Positions 28,091 through 37,505 of a DNA stretch of 64,000 bases are shown piece by piece. A program made the translations under genes and the position numbers. Numbering within the stretch: the stretch's first letter is position 1; every line of letters begins with the position of its first letter. Origin of the DNA: PALSA-612 sp963704335 (GTDB lineage Bacteria > Actinomycetota > Thermoleophilia > Gaiellales > Gaiellaceae); contig OY969889.1 of NCBI GenBank assembly GCA_963704335.1, positions 1,116,001 through 1,180,000 on the forward strand, written 5' to 3'. Under the pieces are notes generated by a model. That model did no database searches. It had not been told where the DNA came from and saw nothing but the letters and a program-made list of their open reading frames with translations.

Positions 28091-28499
28091 TTAGCCGCTG
28101 GAGCTGTCTCTCAGAGCCAGTCCTCCAACGGGACATCGCAGCCTTCGGCAGCAAAGGCCAGCGCGGCCGCCGATCGCGGTGCCCTTCAGCTTCGTGCTCT
28201 TTATGTCGCCGGCGGGCAGGCTCGCTGTCTCCAGAACGGCAACCCGAGTGGGGCTGTTGTCGGCCACCCGCAGAGCAAAGATGTTCGGCACCTGCATCGC
28301 GCGGTAGTAGAAGCTGAAGCACTTCGCGTTCGCGAACTCGAGCGGATGCCCGAACGCGACGAAGCTCCCTGTGGTCGCGCCCGTCGTGTCCAGCTTGAAG
28401 ACCGTCCACGTGCCCTTCGACCCCGACGAAGCCGTGCCGGCCAGTGCCAGCAGAGGCCAAGCACGCTGCCGCGGTACCCACCGCAATGCGTTTTCTCAT
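28091..28499 (-). CDS. Small secreted protein of unknown function, frameshifted
   Basis: The ATG at 28499 begins MRKRIAVGTAAACL. A one-base shift near 28455 continues a natural signal peptide as PLLALAGTASS. The mature part has KGTWTVFKLDTTGATTG, FVAFGHPLEFANAKCFSFYY and RVADNSPTRVAVLETASLPA. The frame used to 28091 ends in a poor Arg/Cys-rich tail. A second shift near 28160 would instead give AAALAFAAEGCDVPLEDWL with a stop at 28111, which looks more natural. I do not recognise the family. It is convergent with the secreted protein across the terminator. The 87 bases upstream hold nothing I can name. Confidence 0.5.
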
Positions 28500-28586
28500 T
28501 CAGGCTCCCCTTTCCTGAGTAGGACTAATCCCTGAGCAGGTTTACGGCCGGAGTCTACTGTGGTGAGCTCGGCGCGAGAAACGCGA

Positions 28587-29096
28587 TCACTGCAGAGCGC
28601 GGGCAAGCTCCGCCAGCTCGCCGGCCGTCAGAACGTTACGTGCACCCTCTTCGGGAAACGTCTCGAGAGTGATGACCCGGTCGTCGCGCAGGAAGGCGAG
28701 GTAGCGCTTGCCGGCGACGAACGCCCCGCTCCCGAGCGACGGATACGGCACCACGGCGTTCTTGCCCACCTCCGACACCTGCAGCGAGCGTAGGCGGCGA
28801 AGCTCAGCGGCGCCACCCTCACGCTCCGTCAGCGTGACGACCGCGGTTACTGCCCCGCTCGACCACCCGGTCGAACAGAGGATGTTCTCTCCCTCCGGGA
28901 ACGCGAAGTCGAACCGACGAAGGTCCGTGAGACCGGAGACGCGGACGACGTCCTCCTCACTGAGCGACGTGCAAGGCTCGATCTTCGTCGTTCGGGTCAA
29001 GGCCCCGGTGGTGGCGGTGTCCTCTCCTCCGCACGCCGCGACCGCCGTTGTGACCAGCAGGATCGCTACTGCCCCCAGGGCGGACCGCATGGGCAT
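28587..29096 (-). CDS. Putative lipoprotein of unknown function
   Basis: A 169-residue protein with a lipoprotein signal: a short charged start, hydrophobic core AVAILLVTTAVAA, and a lipobox VAAC at about residue 21 with Gly-Gly after the cysteine. The mature part is soluble (CTSLSEEDVVRVSGLTDLR, CSTGWSSGAVTAVVTL, KNAVVPYPSLGSGAFVAGKR) and recalls DUF3558-like exported actinobacterial lipoproteins, though I would not insist. Two extra Cys could form a disulfide. It would sit on the outer face of the membrane. Confidence 0.72.
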   Translation of the reverse strand: MPMRSALGAVAILLVTTAVAACGGEDTATTGALTRTTKIEPCTSLSEEDVVRVSGLTDLRRFDFAFPEGENILCSTGWSSGAVTAVVTLTEREGGAAELRRLRSLQVSEVGKNAVVPYPSLGSGAFVAGKRYLAFLRDDRVITLETFPEEGARNVLTAGELAELARALQ

Positions 29097-29139
29097 GATT
29101 TCTACCCTCTGGACAGCTGAGGCGTCGCCGCAACCGGGT

Positions 29140-30016
29140 CTAGCGAATACCGGTGTCGAGCCAGACTTGCACGCGGGTGACGACTCCCTGCTGCACCTCG
29201 GCGACCGATGGCTTCGGCAGCGGGAAGCCGGGCCCGTCCTTGACGACGACGAGGAGGTACCGGCCCGGGCTCAGGTCGGCCGTGAAGCTTCCGCTGGCGT
29301 CGGTCTGGAGCGTGGCGACGACCTCGCCGGCCCGGCCGCCCCTGGAGGATGCTGCGCGCTCGATGCGAACGGTGCCTTTCCCAGCTTTCGGCGCGCACGG
29401 GTTCTCTGGCGTGACGACGGGGCACGTAGGGCCGATGAGAACCTGTCCGGCGACCCCGGTTGCGATCGGCCGGGTCAGATCGAACCTGACGGCCGGCGCC
29501 CGGCCTCGGCTGCCGAGGAAGACAGGCAGCACCGGAGCCGTCTCACCTGCCGAAGGAGCTCCTCCCGACGGCTGGGACTTGGGCGGCGTGGATGTCCTGC
29601 GGGCCGAGCTTGAACGCGAGTCGAGCCGAGCAGGCCGCTGTGAAGTCGATCGTCTCGGCCTCACCCGTGCCGGAGAACCGGAACGTCAAGCTTCGCGGCG
29701 CCGTCTTGAGGCCGGCTCGCGCTGCCGCAGATGCCCGAACGACGCGGACCCGTGCGCCGGCGGCTACGGACCCGGTCAGCTGCGCCCCCGCGCCCGCCTT
29801 GACACGGAGATGCCACCCCGCAGCGTCGTGCCAGACGTAGTAGCCAGACGCGGCACCCTTGACTGCAGGAGAGCCCTGCGCCGTCGCCGGCCATCCGGCC
29901 TCACTACAGCCGACAGGTCCTGCTCCCGCCGACGAGGCCAGCCCGAGCGCAACAGCCGCGAGGCCGGCGACCGTCGCAGCGAGTCCAGAAGCGAGATAGC
30001 GCTGTTTCGTCATCAT
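29140..30016 (-). CDS. Secreted two-domain protein with carboxypeptidase-regulatory-like C-terminus, frameshifted
   Basis: An N-terminal signal (YLASGLAATVAGLAAVALG) precedes a beta-rich domain (GYYVWHDAAGWHLRVKAG, LTFRFSGTGEAETIDFTAAC). A one-base shift near 29580 leads to PVFLGSRGRAPAVRFDLTRP, which completes that domain. A Greek-key-type domain follows, starting GVAGQVLIGPTCPVVTPENP, with QTDASGSFTADLSPGRYLLV and the end VQVWLDTGIR. Both halves are known as separate exported actinobacterial domains, the second resembling the carboxypeptidase regulatory fold. Without the shift the first part would stop at 29543. No enzymatic residues are evident, so it is probably a surface or binding protein. 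Confidence 0.65.
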
Positions 30017-30106
30017 CCCTGCAAATCGCACGGTAGCGCGTCCTGTGCACGCTCGTCGTAAAGCTTCGGTAAGTGGCCGTGCGGGCTGGTCACCCGTGTA
30101 GGGAAG

Positions 30107-31123
30107 TCAGCGTTGTGCGGCCACGGACGCCGACTCTTCCGCCGCGACGTGGGTGCGGGCAAACAGCTCCATGATGTGATGCACGAGCTGCCATTGGACG
30201 TGCCGCCCGTCTCGTTCCCAAGCAGCTTCGCGGTCCGAGTTCATGACGATCTCATAGCTCGGGAAGTAGTGGACGTTCTCGTGACTCGCCGCCCAGTGAC
30301 CGGCAGCTGCGCGCAGGAGGGACTTCGAGAACATGTTCGCGATCACGATGTCCTGCCCGGTGAACGTCGCGTCGAGAGGCACGGGTGACACGGTGACGAC
30401 GATCTGGGTGTCTGGATGACCGCGCTCGCCGAGCAGCCGGTGGATGCGGTCGAGAGCATCGAGAACCTCGTCGTACGAAAGGACGCGGAAGCGAAAGCGG
30501 TCCTTCTGGGCGCTCACGGTTGGCGTGCAGTTCGTGTACAGCCCCGTGTACGTGTCGAGGAACGTCTCAACGAGCCCGAGCGTGATGACGACAATCCTGC
30601 ACTCTGGCACCCGGCGGACGACGCCCGTCATGATTCCATGTCTACGCAGCATGAGCTCCTTCGCTCCGTCCTCGAACACCGGGCTCGTGTGCGGGTCCTC
30701 CCAGAGGCCGTTCTCGCCCGGCACGAGAGCTTCGTCGGGGAAGCCTGTCTCTGTCAGCGCCCAGCGAAGCTCGTTGTAGATCGACTCGGCGTTGTACTTG
30801 TTCATGTAGCCGATCGGCGTATTCCGCCGAGCGTGTACCGGAAACTCGTCCAGCGCGTCGGTGAGGCTGTCGACTGTGAATCCGAGAGCATGCAGCGACG
30901 CCTCGACGTTGCGGGCGAAGCAGGAGCCGATGGCAAAGACGCGGTCGCTGCGGTCGATCGAGAACTCCGGGCGCAGGATCGGCTCGAAGAAGGGACCGTC
31001 GTTGATGCGCTGCCACGCCGTCCCCGGCGCCGGGTCCTGTTGGAGCCCGCTAGCCCAGCGAGCGGCCGGGTTGTCATGAAGGCTGTGCCAGGCCTCTGGC
31101 CCGGAAAGGTCGTAGTTGTCCAC
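30107..31123 (-). CDS. GSCFA-domain protein
   Basis: About 338 residues with the name-giving motif in RVFAIGSCFARNVEASLHAL, followed by the GSCFA-family blocks NTPIGYMNKYNAESIYNELR, VVITLGLVETFLD and VTVSPVPLDATFTGQD. The fold is SGNH-hydrolase-like and the Ser of GSCF would be the nucleophile, so a carbohydrate O-acyl esterase or acyltransferase role is plausible in a glycan cluster. I prefer the GTG at 31123 because AGAGAGG precedes it; a TTG 13 codons upstream is also open. It is divergent from the secreted TIM-barrel gene (94 bases between starts). Confidence 0.8.
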   Translation of the reverse strand: MDNYDLSGPEAWHSLHDNPAARWASGLQQDPAPGTAWQRINDGPFFEPILRPEFSIDRSDRVFAIGSCFARNVEASLHALGFTVDSLTDALDEFPVHARRNTPIGYMNKYNAESIYNELRWALTETGFPDEALVPGENGLWEDPHTSPVFEDGAKELMLRRHGIMTGVVRRVPECRIVVITLGLVETFLDTYTGLYTNCTPTVSAQKDRFRFRVLSYDEVLDALDRIHRLLGERGHPDTQIVVTVSPVPLDATFTGQDIVIANMFSKSLLRAAAGHWAASHENVHYFPSYEIVMNSDREAAWERDGRHVQWQLVHHIMELFARTHVAAEESASVAAQR

Positions 31124-31217
31124 CGTCCGCCTCTCTTCCGAACAGACGCGCTGTCCCTGCAACGATAGGTGCAGGTCTCGCAGACAGCAAGCTCGGCCCC
31201 GTGTCTACTCTGGCGGC

Positions 31218-32612
31218 GTGGTTCTCCGGCTCGCAGCAGTTGTGATCGTCCTCGCAGGCTCACTGGGGAGCGCGGGAGCGAGTGGGGCTGGGAGCGAGGC
31301 GACTCCGCTGTTCGGCGTCGCGTACTCCCACTTCGCGGTCAACGACTGCAAGCTCACCAACACGGGCATCGTCCGTGAGTACGCAAGCGCCGAGGTGCGA
31401 ACGCTTGTCAGGCTTCAGCTCGCAGCCATGCGTGCGCGCGGCCTCGAGGCTCTTCGGCTGATCGTCTGGCACATGACGGATCCGAGAGGGGCGCGCTGGG
31501 GAATCGTGTCTTCCGCCGGTGGCAAGCTCGCAGAGCCGTACCGGACGAATCTCATCGCGTACGTCGACGACGTTCGCCGGGCCGGTTTCGAGTCGCTCAT
31601 CGTCGAGTTTGCGCCCATGTGGACGAACAATCCGTTCCCGCAGCGCCGACCGGACGGAGATTGGGTCAATCGCTACGAACGTGCGAAGTTCGAGGAGAAC
31701 TGGAGCTTCGTCCGCGATGTGCGCGGCCTCGTCAAGCAATGGGGCCCACCTGTCACTCGGATCGACCCCATCGTCGAAGGTGCTCCCAGCGATTATCTCC
31801 GGACGGTGTACGGCGGGCAGATCCGGCGCTACGTCGCCGAGATGTACAGGCGCTACGTCGACGCTTTCGGCAAGGACGACTTCGTGATGACGTTCATAGG
31901 ACCCCCGGAGCGGGGCGGCGATCCACTTCGTGCCGTCCACGGTGGCCGGCTCCAGAACATGATCGACATCTTCGAGAGCACGGGGCGTGGCCAGCCGAAG
32001 GTATTTGCGATCGACTTGCCCAGCTGGCGCTACAAGAAGGGCGACACGCTATTTGCGCTCCGCAACAGCGACCGCGTCCTCACACGGAACGGCCTCTCCC
32101 AACCGCTGATGGTCGTCGAGACGTTCTACGACGACCCGGAGGCCGCACGCGAGGTGGCGCGCTTCCGCGCCGAGTCCACACGACCGGTGCCCGAGGTGCT
32201 TCAGTGGCCCCGACGTCGCGACCGGAGGTGTACGCCCGGCTTCGGCATCTCGCCGCCGTATCAGGCGGACGCGTACGTCAAGGCCGTCACGGGCAGGGCT
32301 CCTTCGATGACCCTGAAGTCGAGAGTCGGAGGCCCGAAGACCACGCTGCAGACGCCGCAAGGGCAGGCAGTCAGCGGGCTCCTGGCGGGCGACTACACGA
32401 TTGCCGTGGGGGATACCTCGCGGCAGGACGGCTTCCGCCTCGTGGGGCCGAACGTGAACCACAGAACGTCCCTGGGGTTCAAAGGCCGTGCGACGTGGGA
32501 CGTGAGACTGGGCCCGGGTACGTACGCGTACTGGTCCCGGCGACGGCCCGCCGAACGCTTCTCCTTCGTTGTGCTTCAGGACTCGGCGAAACGCACGGCA
32601 GCATCGCGGTAG
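31218..32612 (+). CDS. Secreted TIM-barrel-like glycan-active protein with a C-terminal beta domain
   Basis: A GTG start at 31218 gives the signal peptide RLAAVVIVLAGSLGSAGA and about 464 residues. The N-terminal two thirds alternate helices and strands like a (beta/alpha)8 barrel (RARGLEALRLIVWHM, FESLIVEFAPMWTNN, PKVFAIDLPSW, PLMVVETFYDD), with conserved-looking Glu and Asp at strand ends. The C-terminus (SGLLAGDYTIAVGDTSRQDG, FRLVGPNVNHRTSLGFKG) is a small beta domain common on exported proteins of this bacterial group. A glycoside hydrolase acting on the exported glycan is an inference; I cannot assign a GH family. It overlaps the convergent GT4 gene by 37 bases. Confidence 0.62.
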   Translation: MVLRLAAVVIVLAGSLGSAGASGAGSEATPLFGVAYSHFAVNDCKLTNTGIVREYASAEVRTLVRLQLAAMRARGLEALRLIVWHMTDPRGARWGIVSSAGGKLAEPYRTNLIAYVDDVRRAGFESLIVEFAPMWTNNPFPQRRPDGDWVNRYERAKFEENWSFVRDVRGLVKQWGPPVTRIDPIVEGAPSDYLRTVYGGQIRRYVAEMYRRYVDAFGKDDFVMTFIGPPERGGDPLRAVHGGRLQNMIDIFESTGRGQPKVFAIDLPSWRYKKGDTLFALRNSDRVLTRNGLSQPLMVVETFYDDPEAAREVARFRAESTRPVPEVLQWPRRRDRRCTPGFGISPPYQADAYVKAVTGRAPSMTLKSRVGGPKTTLQTPQGQAVSGLLAGDYTIAVGDTSRQDGFRLVGPNVNHRTSLGFKGRATWDVRLGPGTYAYWSRRRPAERFSFVVLQDSAKRTAASR

Positions 32613-33703
32613 ACCTCGAGCAGCCGCTCGGTCCACGCGTCGAGGCTGTAGGCGCGGGCGATGTGCTCACGGCCTCGTCGGCCAAACTCCGGCCACTCCG
32701 CTGATCTGGCGATGAGCTCCTCGAGACCGGCGGCGAGCGCCTCGGCGTCTCCCTCCGGGACGAGCAGGCCCGACGCACCGTCGGCGACGACCTCGGGAAT
32801 GCCGCTGTGCAGGGTGCTGAGCACGGGCAGCCCGCTCGCCTGCGCCTCCATCAGCGACACGGGCGTGCCCTCCTGGTCGCCGTTCGGTGCCGTGACGCTC
32901 GCGAGCAGGAAGATATGCGCCTCGGCCAGCCGGTCGCTGACGTACGCGCCATCCCGCGCGCCATGCAGGTGCACGATGTCCGAGAGCGACAGCTCGTCCA
33001 CCAGCAGCTCCAGCTGCTCTCGCATCGGCCCCTCGCCGATCACGTCGTAGCGAAGGTCGGCGCCCCGCTCCCGGACCATCGCGACGGCACGCAGCGCGAT
33101 GTGGATCCCCTTCTTCTCTGTCAGCCGCGCCACCGTCAAGACGCGGACCGGCTCGCCCGGCTCGTGGCGGCGCTCGCGAAACGGGAATCGGTCGATGTCG
33201 AGGGCGCTCGTGTACTTCACGAGCTTCTCGGGCGGGCAACCCAGTTCGAGGAGACGACTGCGTGCGTGCTCGCAGTTGCACGTGACGACGTCGGAGACCT
33301 CGAAGACGGCGCGGTAGCAGTCGTCCCCGTAGAGCCGCGGGTAGGCGCTGAAGTCGAAGCCTCGGAACGTGATTACGAGGGGTGCCCGAACGGCCTGACG
33401 GGCGAACAGGAAGCTTCGCGCCGTGTGCCCCATCTGCACGTGGACGACGTCGTGCGCGCCGGGGTGAAAGTGCGCCGCCGCATCGTCCCAGGCAAGACTG
33501 TCGAGCAAAGGTCCCTCGCCGACGTAGGTTGCCTCGTCTAGCAGCCCGTAGCGAGCCACCTCCTCCTGGCGGACGCCCTCGTCGAGCCTTTCGCGCGCAT
33601 ATACGCGGACGCTGTGCCCCCGGTCGATGAGCGCGGCCAACTGCCTGAGAATGAAGGTCGTCGAGGCCGCCGGGAAGCGGTCCACGACGAAAGCAATCCG
33701 CAT
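32576..33703 (-). CDS. GT4 glycosyltransferase, WcaL/AmsK-like
   Basis: A 375-residue GT-B enzyme. N-terminal half: MRIAFVVDRFPAASTTFILR, typical of colanic-acid/amylovoran enzymes WcaL/AmsK, and FRGFDFSAYPR. C-terminal donor site: VLTVARLTEKKGIHIAL, YDVIGEGPMREQL, then NGDQEGTPVSLMEAQASGLP with the EX7E-type glutamates, and PEVVADGASGLLVPEGD. It transfers a hexose in capsule or exopolysaccharide building. It is closely similar to the GT4 at 38644-39816, so the two are cluster duplicates. Not a member of the eight-copy family. Confidence 0.88.
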   Translation of the reverse strand: MRIAFVVDRFPAASTTFILRQLAALIDRGHSVRVYARERLDEGVRQEEVARYGLLDEATYVGEGPLLDSLAWDDAAAHFHPGAHDVVHVQMGHTARSFLFARQAVRAPLVITFRGFDFSAYPRLYGDDCYRAVFEVSDVVTCNCEHARSRLLELGCPPEKLVKYTSALDIDRFPFRERRHEPGEPVRVLTVARLTEKKGIHIALRAVAMVRERGADLRYDVIGEGPMREQLELLVDELSLSDIVHLHGARDGAYVSDRLAEAHIFLLASVTAPNGDQEGTPVSLMEAQASGLPVLSTLHSGIPEVVADGASGLLVPEGDAEALAAGLEELIARSAEWPEFGRRGREHIARAYSLDAWTERLLEVYRDAAVRFAES

Positions 33704-33726
33704 CGGAGGGACGATAATGACCGGCG

Positions 33727-34596
33727 ATGCGTGTCGTAGCCCTGCTGGCGACGTACAACGAGGAGCGCTTCATCGAGTCCTCCCTCCGTCGCCTTGCTCG
33801 GCACGGGGTCGAGACGTACCTCATCGACAACGGGTCGACGGACAGTACGATCGAGATCGCCGAGGCCCACGTCGGTGACGGCCTGATCGAGATCGAGGAG
33901 TTGCCTCGAAGCGGGACTTTCTCGTTGCCCGCGATTCTTGCCCGAAAGGAGCAGCTCGCCGCCTCGATCGACGCCGACTGGCTGATCCACCTCGATGCCG
34001 ACGAGGCTCGTGTTCCGCCACGCTCCGACCAGTCCCTCGTCGGCGCGCTCGCGGAGGCGGACGCGGCGGGCTACAACGCGGTCAACTTCCGCGAATACAC
34101 GTTCCTGCCTACCGTGGAAGCGCCGGATCACGACCACCCGCGCTTCGAGCAGACGATGCGCCACTACTACGCCTTCGCGTCCAAGAGCCCGCAAAAGCTC
34201 TCGGCGTGGAAGCGCCAGGACGGCGTCGACCTCCTGACCAACGGCGGGCACGAGGTCGTGTTCCCGGGCATCAACCGGTACCCGGAGGACTTCGTCATGC
34301 GGCACTACCTGTTTCTCAGCCGCGACCATGCGATCGAGAAGTACGTCGAGCGGCACCACGACGAAGCCGGGCTCGAGCGCGGCTGGCACGGTTGGCGTAC
34401 GGGGCTCCAGCACGACGTCGTCGAGGCACGGCCGGAGCTGCTCGAGCTACCGAGCCAGTCCGAGTTGCGGGAGTACGTCTCGGACGACGAGCTCGATGCG
34501 TCGAACCCGCTCGTGAGGCACGAGTGGTGCGAGGCCTGGGCCGAGCGGATTGCGGCGGCGATGGGGCCGGCTACCATCGACGCTTCCGAAGGGTGA
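33727..34596 (+). CDS. GT2 family glycosyltransferase
   Basis: A 289-residue GT-A protein. It begins MRVVALLATYNEERFIESSL, then LIDNGSTDSTIEIAE, and carries the metal DxD in WLIHLDADEAR near residue 95. The C-terminal part (NGGHEVVFPGINRYPEDFVM, RHYLFLSRDHAIEKYVER) is an acceptor-side region I do not recognise. No membrane segment is seen. It opens a plus-strand run of eight genes (33.7-41.5 kb) with overlapping or near-overlapping junctions. Only 23 bases separate its start from the divergent GT4 start, so the promoter must reach into one of the genes. Confidence 0.82.
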   Translation: MRVVALLATYNEERFIESSLRRLARHGVETYLIDNGSTDSTIEIAEAHVGDGLIEIEELPRSGTFSLPAILARKEQLAASIDADWLIHLDADEARVPPRSDQSLVGALAEADAAGYNAVNFREYTFLPTVEAPDHDHPRFEQTMRHYYAFASKSPQKLSAWKRQDGVDLLTNGGHEVVFPGINRYPEDFVMRHYLFLSRDHAIEKYVERHHDEAGLERGWHGWRTGLQHDVVEARPELLELPSQSELREYVSDDELDASNPLVRHEWCEAWAERIAAAMGPATIDASEG

Positions 34597-34597
34597 T

Positions 34598-35812
34598 GTG
34601 GCAGTGGCCGGGAAGCCCATCGTCCTCGTGGGCGGGAGGATTGCCCAGCGCCCGTTCAACGGCGGCGGTCCTTGGGTTCGCCTCGGCTGGGTGCTCGGTC
34701 TCCGTCGACTCGGCCTTCAGGCCTACCTCGTCGACCACCTCGAGAGCTGGCGGTGCGTGGACGAGGCTGGCGAGGCCGCTTCTCTCGAGGAATCGGTGAA
34801 TCTCGCCTATTTCGAGCGAGTCGTCGAGAGTTTTGGGCTGACCGCGACCTCTGCACTCGTCTGTGACGACGGTGCTCCGATCTTCGGCATGTCTCGCCAG
34901 GACCTGCTCGAGCTCGCGGAGTCGGCCGACCTGCTCATCAACATCGCGGGCGCCGTTCGCTGGCCCGAACTGCTGCGTCGCGTCCGGCGTAAGGCATACA
35001 TCGATCTGGACCCGGGCTTCACACAACTGGCGCACGCGCAGGGGAAGCTCTCGCTCGACGACCACGACTTCCTCTTCACGCATGGCGGGAACGTTGGAGC
35101 TGCAGGCTGTCGGATCCCGACTGCCGGCCTCTCGTGGCTTCCTGTCTCGCACCCGGTCGTGCTGTCCGAGTGGCCCATCTCTCCTGGAGACGACCCCACC
35201 CGCTTTACGACGGTGGCGGCCTTGTTTGCGAGTGCCCGCGGCTGGCCCAGTGATGGCCGGCTGGGATCTGCCTCGAAAGCAGCCGAGCTCGCGAAGATCG
35301 CCGAGTTGCCGCTTCAGCTTCCGTACACGTTCGAGATCGCGCTGCGAACGCGCGACTCGCGTGTGTCGCTGGGGGTACGCGGAGGCGCCGACGTCGAGGA
35401 GGAGCGACTGCACCTCGACCGGCTCGAGCAGTGTCGCTGGAGAATCGTCGACCCGTACGACGTCGCCGCCGACCCGCACGCCTATCGGTCGTATATCCGG
35501 GCCTCCGGCGCCGAGCTCTCCGTGGCCAAAGGGATCTTCGTCGAGACCGGCAGCGGCTGGTTCAGCGACAGGACCGCCTATTACCTGGCCTCGGGGAAGC
35601 CGGCCCTCGTCCAGGACACCGGGTTCGGCGGGTCGATCCCCGTTGGGAGCGGGCTGCTTGCATTCCGCACTCTCGACGATGCGATCGCGGGAGCGGAGGC
35701 GATCGCGAGCGACTACGAGAGTCACTGCCGAGCCGCGCGCTCGCTTGCCGAGCAGCACTTCAACTCCGACAAGGTGATCAGCCAGTTCCTCGACGAGGTG
35801 GGGGTCGCGTGA
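34598..35812 (+). CDS. GT4-like glycosyltransferase, cluster family copy 7
   Basis: About 404 residues from the GTG at 34598, one base after the previous stop; a second GTG at 34604 is possible. Family features are IVLVGGRIAQRPFNGGGPWV, LRRLGLQAYLVDHLESW, ESADLLINIAG, AYIDLDPGFTQLAHAQGKLS, DFLFTHGGNVGAAG, then ETGSGWFSDRTAYYLASGKP and VQDTGFGGSIPVGSGLLAF. Compared with copies 1 and 2 it carries an insertion after FTTVAALFASARGW and a longer middle. It overlaps the sulfotransferase start by four bases (GTGA). Confidence 0.75.
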   Translation: MAVAGKPIVLVGGRIAQRPFNGGGPWVRLGWVLGLRRLGLQAYLVDHLESWRCVDEAGEAASLEESVNLAYFERVVESFGLTATSALVCDDGAPIFGMSRQDLLELAESADLLINIAGAVRWPELLRRVRRKAYIDLDPGFTQLAHAQGKLSLDDHDFLFTHGGNVGAAGCRIPTAGLSWLPVSHPVVLSEWPISPGDDPTRFTTVAALFASARGWPSDGRLGSASKAAELAKIAELPLQLPYTFEIALRTRDSRVSLGVRGGADVEEERLHLDRLEQCRWRIVDPYDVAADPHAYRSYIRASGAELSVAKGIFVETGSGWFSDRTAYYLASGKPALVQDTGFGGSIPVGSGLLAFRTLDDAIAGAEAIASDYESHCRAARSLAEQHFNSDKVISQFLDEVGVA

Positions 35813-36657
35813 GCTTTCACTGGCCGTTTCCCTTCGTCGTCGGCTGCGGGCGTTCCGGCACGACGCTGCTCCGTGCCATGCTCGACGCGCACTCGGAGCT
35901 GGCGATACCGGGCGAGTCTCACTTTCTCACGGAGGTGATCGAGAACCGTCGACGCTACGACGGCGACGGCGGCTTCGCCACGGAGCGCTTCGTTGCGGAC
36001 CTGGTCGAGAGTGAGCGCTTCCTGCTCTGGGGGTTACCGCCAGACGACCTGCAGTGCGCTCTAGCCTCATCGGAAGCGCTCGACCTCGCGGGCGCTATAC
36101 GTGTCCTCTACGACCTCTACGCCGAACGCCATGGCAAGCAGCGCTACGGAGACAAGACGCCCAACCACGTCCTGAACATTCCGCTCCTAACGGATCTGTT
36201 GCCCGAGGCCTGCTTCGTCCACCTGATTCGCGATGGGCGGGACGTCGCGCTCTCGCTGATCGAGGTTCCACACTGGGGACCCACGGATGTCGGCACCGCG
36301 GCGCTGCGCTGGCGGCAGTTCGTCGAGGCGGGCCGCGAGGGCGCCCGTCAGATCGAGCCGGGTAGATACATCGAGCTCCGCTACGAGGAGCTCGTCCTCT
36401 CGCCCGAAGAGCCACTGCGCCGTGTATGCGACCTGGTCGGGCTCCGCTTCGAGCCGGCGATGCTCCGCTATCACGAGCACCTCGATTCACTGCTCCCCAC
36501 GATCTCCTCACCCCACATCCACGAACGCCTACGGCTCCCACTCACCGAGGGGCTTCGCGACTGGCGAACGCAGATGACGCCGGAGGATCAGGCCGCGTTC
36601 GAGTCCGTTGCGGGGGATCTGCTCGAGGAGCTCGGCTACGAGCGAGCGCGCCCATGA
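35809..36657 (+). CDS. Sulfotransferase (PAPS-dependent)
   Basis: A 282-residue protein from a GTG. The 5'-phosphosulfate loop is VVGCGRSGTTLLRAML near residue 9 and the 3'-phosphate site is HLIRDGRDVALSLIEVP. RYGDKTPNHVLNIPLLTDLL and a C-terminal EGLRDWRTQMTPEDQAAFE are typical of bacterial carbohydrate/lipid sulfotransferases. It would add sulfate from PAPS to a hydroxyl of the glycan. Start and stop both overlap neighbouring glycosyltransferase genes, so translation is coupled. Confidence 0.88.
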   Translation: MSFHWPFPFVVGCGRSGTTLLRAMLDAHSELAIPGESHFLTEVIENRRRYDGDGGFATERFVADLVESERFLLWGLPPDDLQCALASSEALDLAGAIRVLYDLYAERHGKQRYGDKTPNHVLNIPLLTDLLPEACFVHLIRDGRDVALSLIEVPHWGPTDVGTAALRWRQFVEAGREGARQIEPGRYIELRYEELVLSPEEPLRRVCDLVGLRFEPAMLRYHEHLDSLLPTISSPHIHERLRLPLTEGLRDWRTQMTPEDQAAFESVAGDLLEELGYERARP

Positions 36658-37505
36658 TCGTCCTCCTGATCCTCACTCGCGACCAGGCCGACCTGCTACG
36701 CCACAACCTCGCGCACCACCTGGAGTGGGACGTCGACCACGTCGTCGTCGTCGACAACGGGAGCGCCGATCACACGCAGGGAGTCGTGCGCGAGTTCGGA
36801 CGATCGGTGACCGCGAGCGTGTACGACGGCGACGTGGACGGTCGGCTCCCTGCTCTCGTCGAGGCCTTCCACCGTGTCGAGCGGCACCATGGGCCCGTTG
36901 AATGGGCGGGTGTCTCCGACACGGACGAGTTCTGGTGGTCGCCCGACTCGAGCCTGGGCAGCATTCTCGGTCAGGTTCCCGGCGACGCCCTCGGAGTGAA
37001 CTTCGAGCAGAAGTTGTTCCTGCCCACGGAGTTAGACCGTCCTGAAGGGCCCGTCTACTGCCGCCGTATCTTCCGTTCCAGTGGGTCGCAGAGCCCTCTT
37101 CACACGAGCTACCGCGAAGGCAAGTCGTTCTACCGCGGGGAGTGGGTGCGCAAGCACGGTGTGTCACACGGGCACTGGTCCCCCGAGATTCCCCACCCGC
37201 CTCACCGCCACGAGCTGTCGCTCGTCCACCACTACATGGTCGAGGACGAGGACGGCTTCGTGCAGAAGGTGAGGACGCTCGAGAGCTTGCGACCACAGAT
37301 CCGGGATCACAACGTGCCGCCACGGCTCGGCGCCTTCAAGGTCGCGTGGTGGCGGCTCTACGAAGAGCAAGGCGAGGAAGGGTTGCGCGAGTACTACCGC
37401 ACTCGGTACGTGATCCGTGCGGAGGAGCTCGAGCGCCATCTGGAAGCCGGCGAGCTGCTTCGGGACACGGCCTTTGCCGACCTCAAGCTCGAGCAGATGC
37501 AGTGA
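36654..37505 (+). CDS. GT2/GT92-like glycosyltransferase
   Basis: A 283-residue protein, MIVLLILTRDQADLLRHNLA with VVVVDNGSADHTQGVVREFG and the metal motif in AGVSDTDEFWW. The DxDEF-type motif and RKHGVSHGHWSPE recall the GT92/DUF23-like branch of GT-A enzymes. No membrane segments are seen. The ATGA start overlap follows the sulfotransferase; a GTGA overlap leads to the GT4 gene. The donor is unknown. Confidence 0.75.
   Translation: MIVLLILTRDQADLLRHNLAHHLEWDVDHVVVVDNGSADHTQGVVREFGRSVTASVYDGDVDGRLPALVEAFHRVERHHGPVEWAGVSDTDEFWWSPDSSLGSILGQVPGDALGVNFEQKLFLPTELDRPEGPVYCRRIFRSSGSQSPLHTSYREGKSFYRGEWVRKHGVSHGHWSPEIPHPPHRHELSLVHHYMVEDEDGFVQKVRTLESLRPQIRDHNVPPRLGAFKVAWWRLYEEQGEEGLREYYRTRYVIRAEELERHLEAGELLRDTAFADLKLEQMQ

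Noticed and set aside
29140..29664. A separate secreted protein starting at 29664
   Set aside because: Its first 40 residues are Arg/Ser-rich shadow sequence without a signal peptide; the conserved PVFLGSRGRAP segment completes the domain of the upstream part, so one frameshifted gene is more likely.
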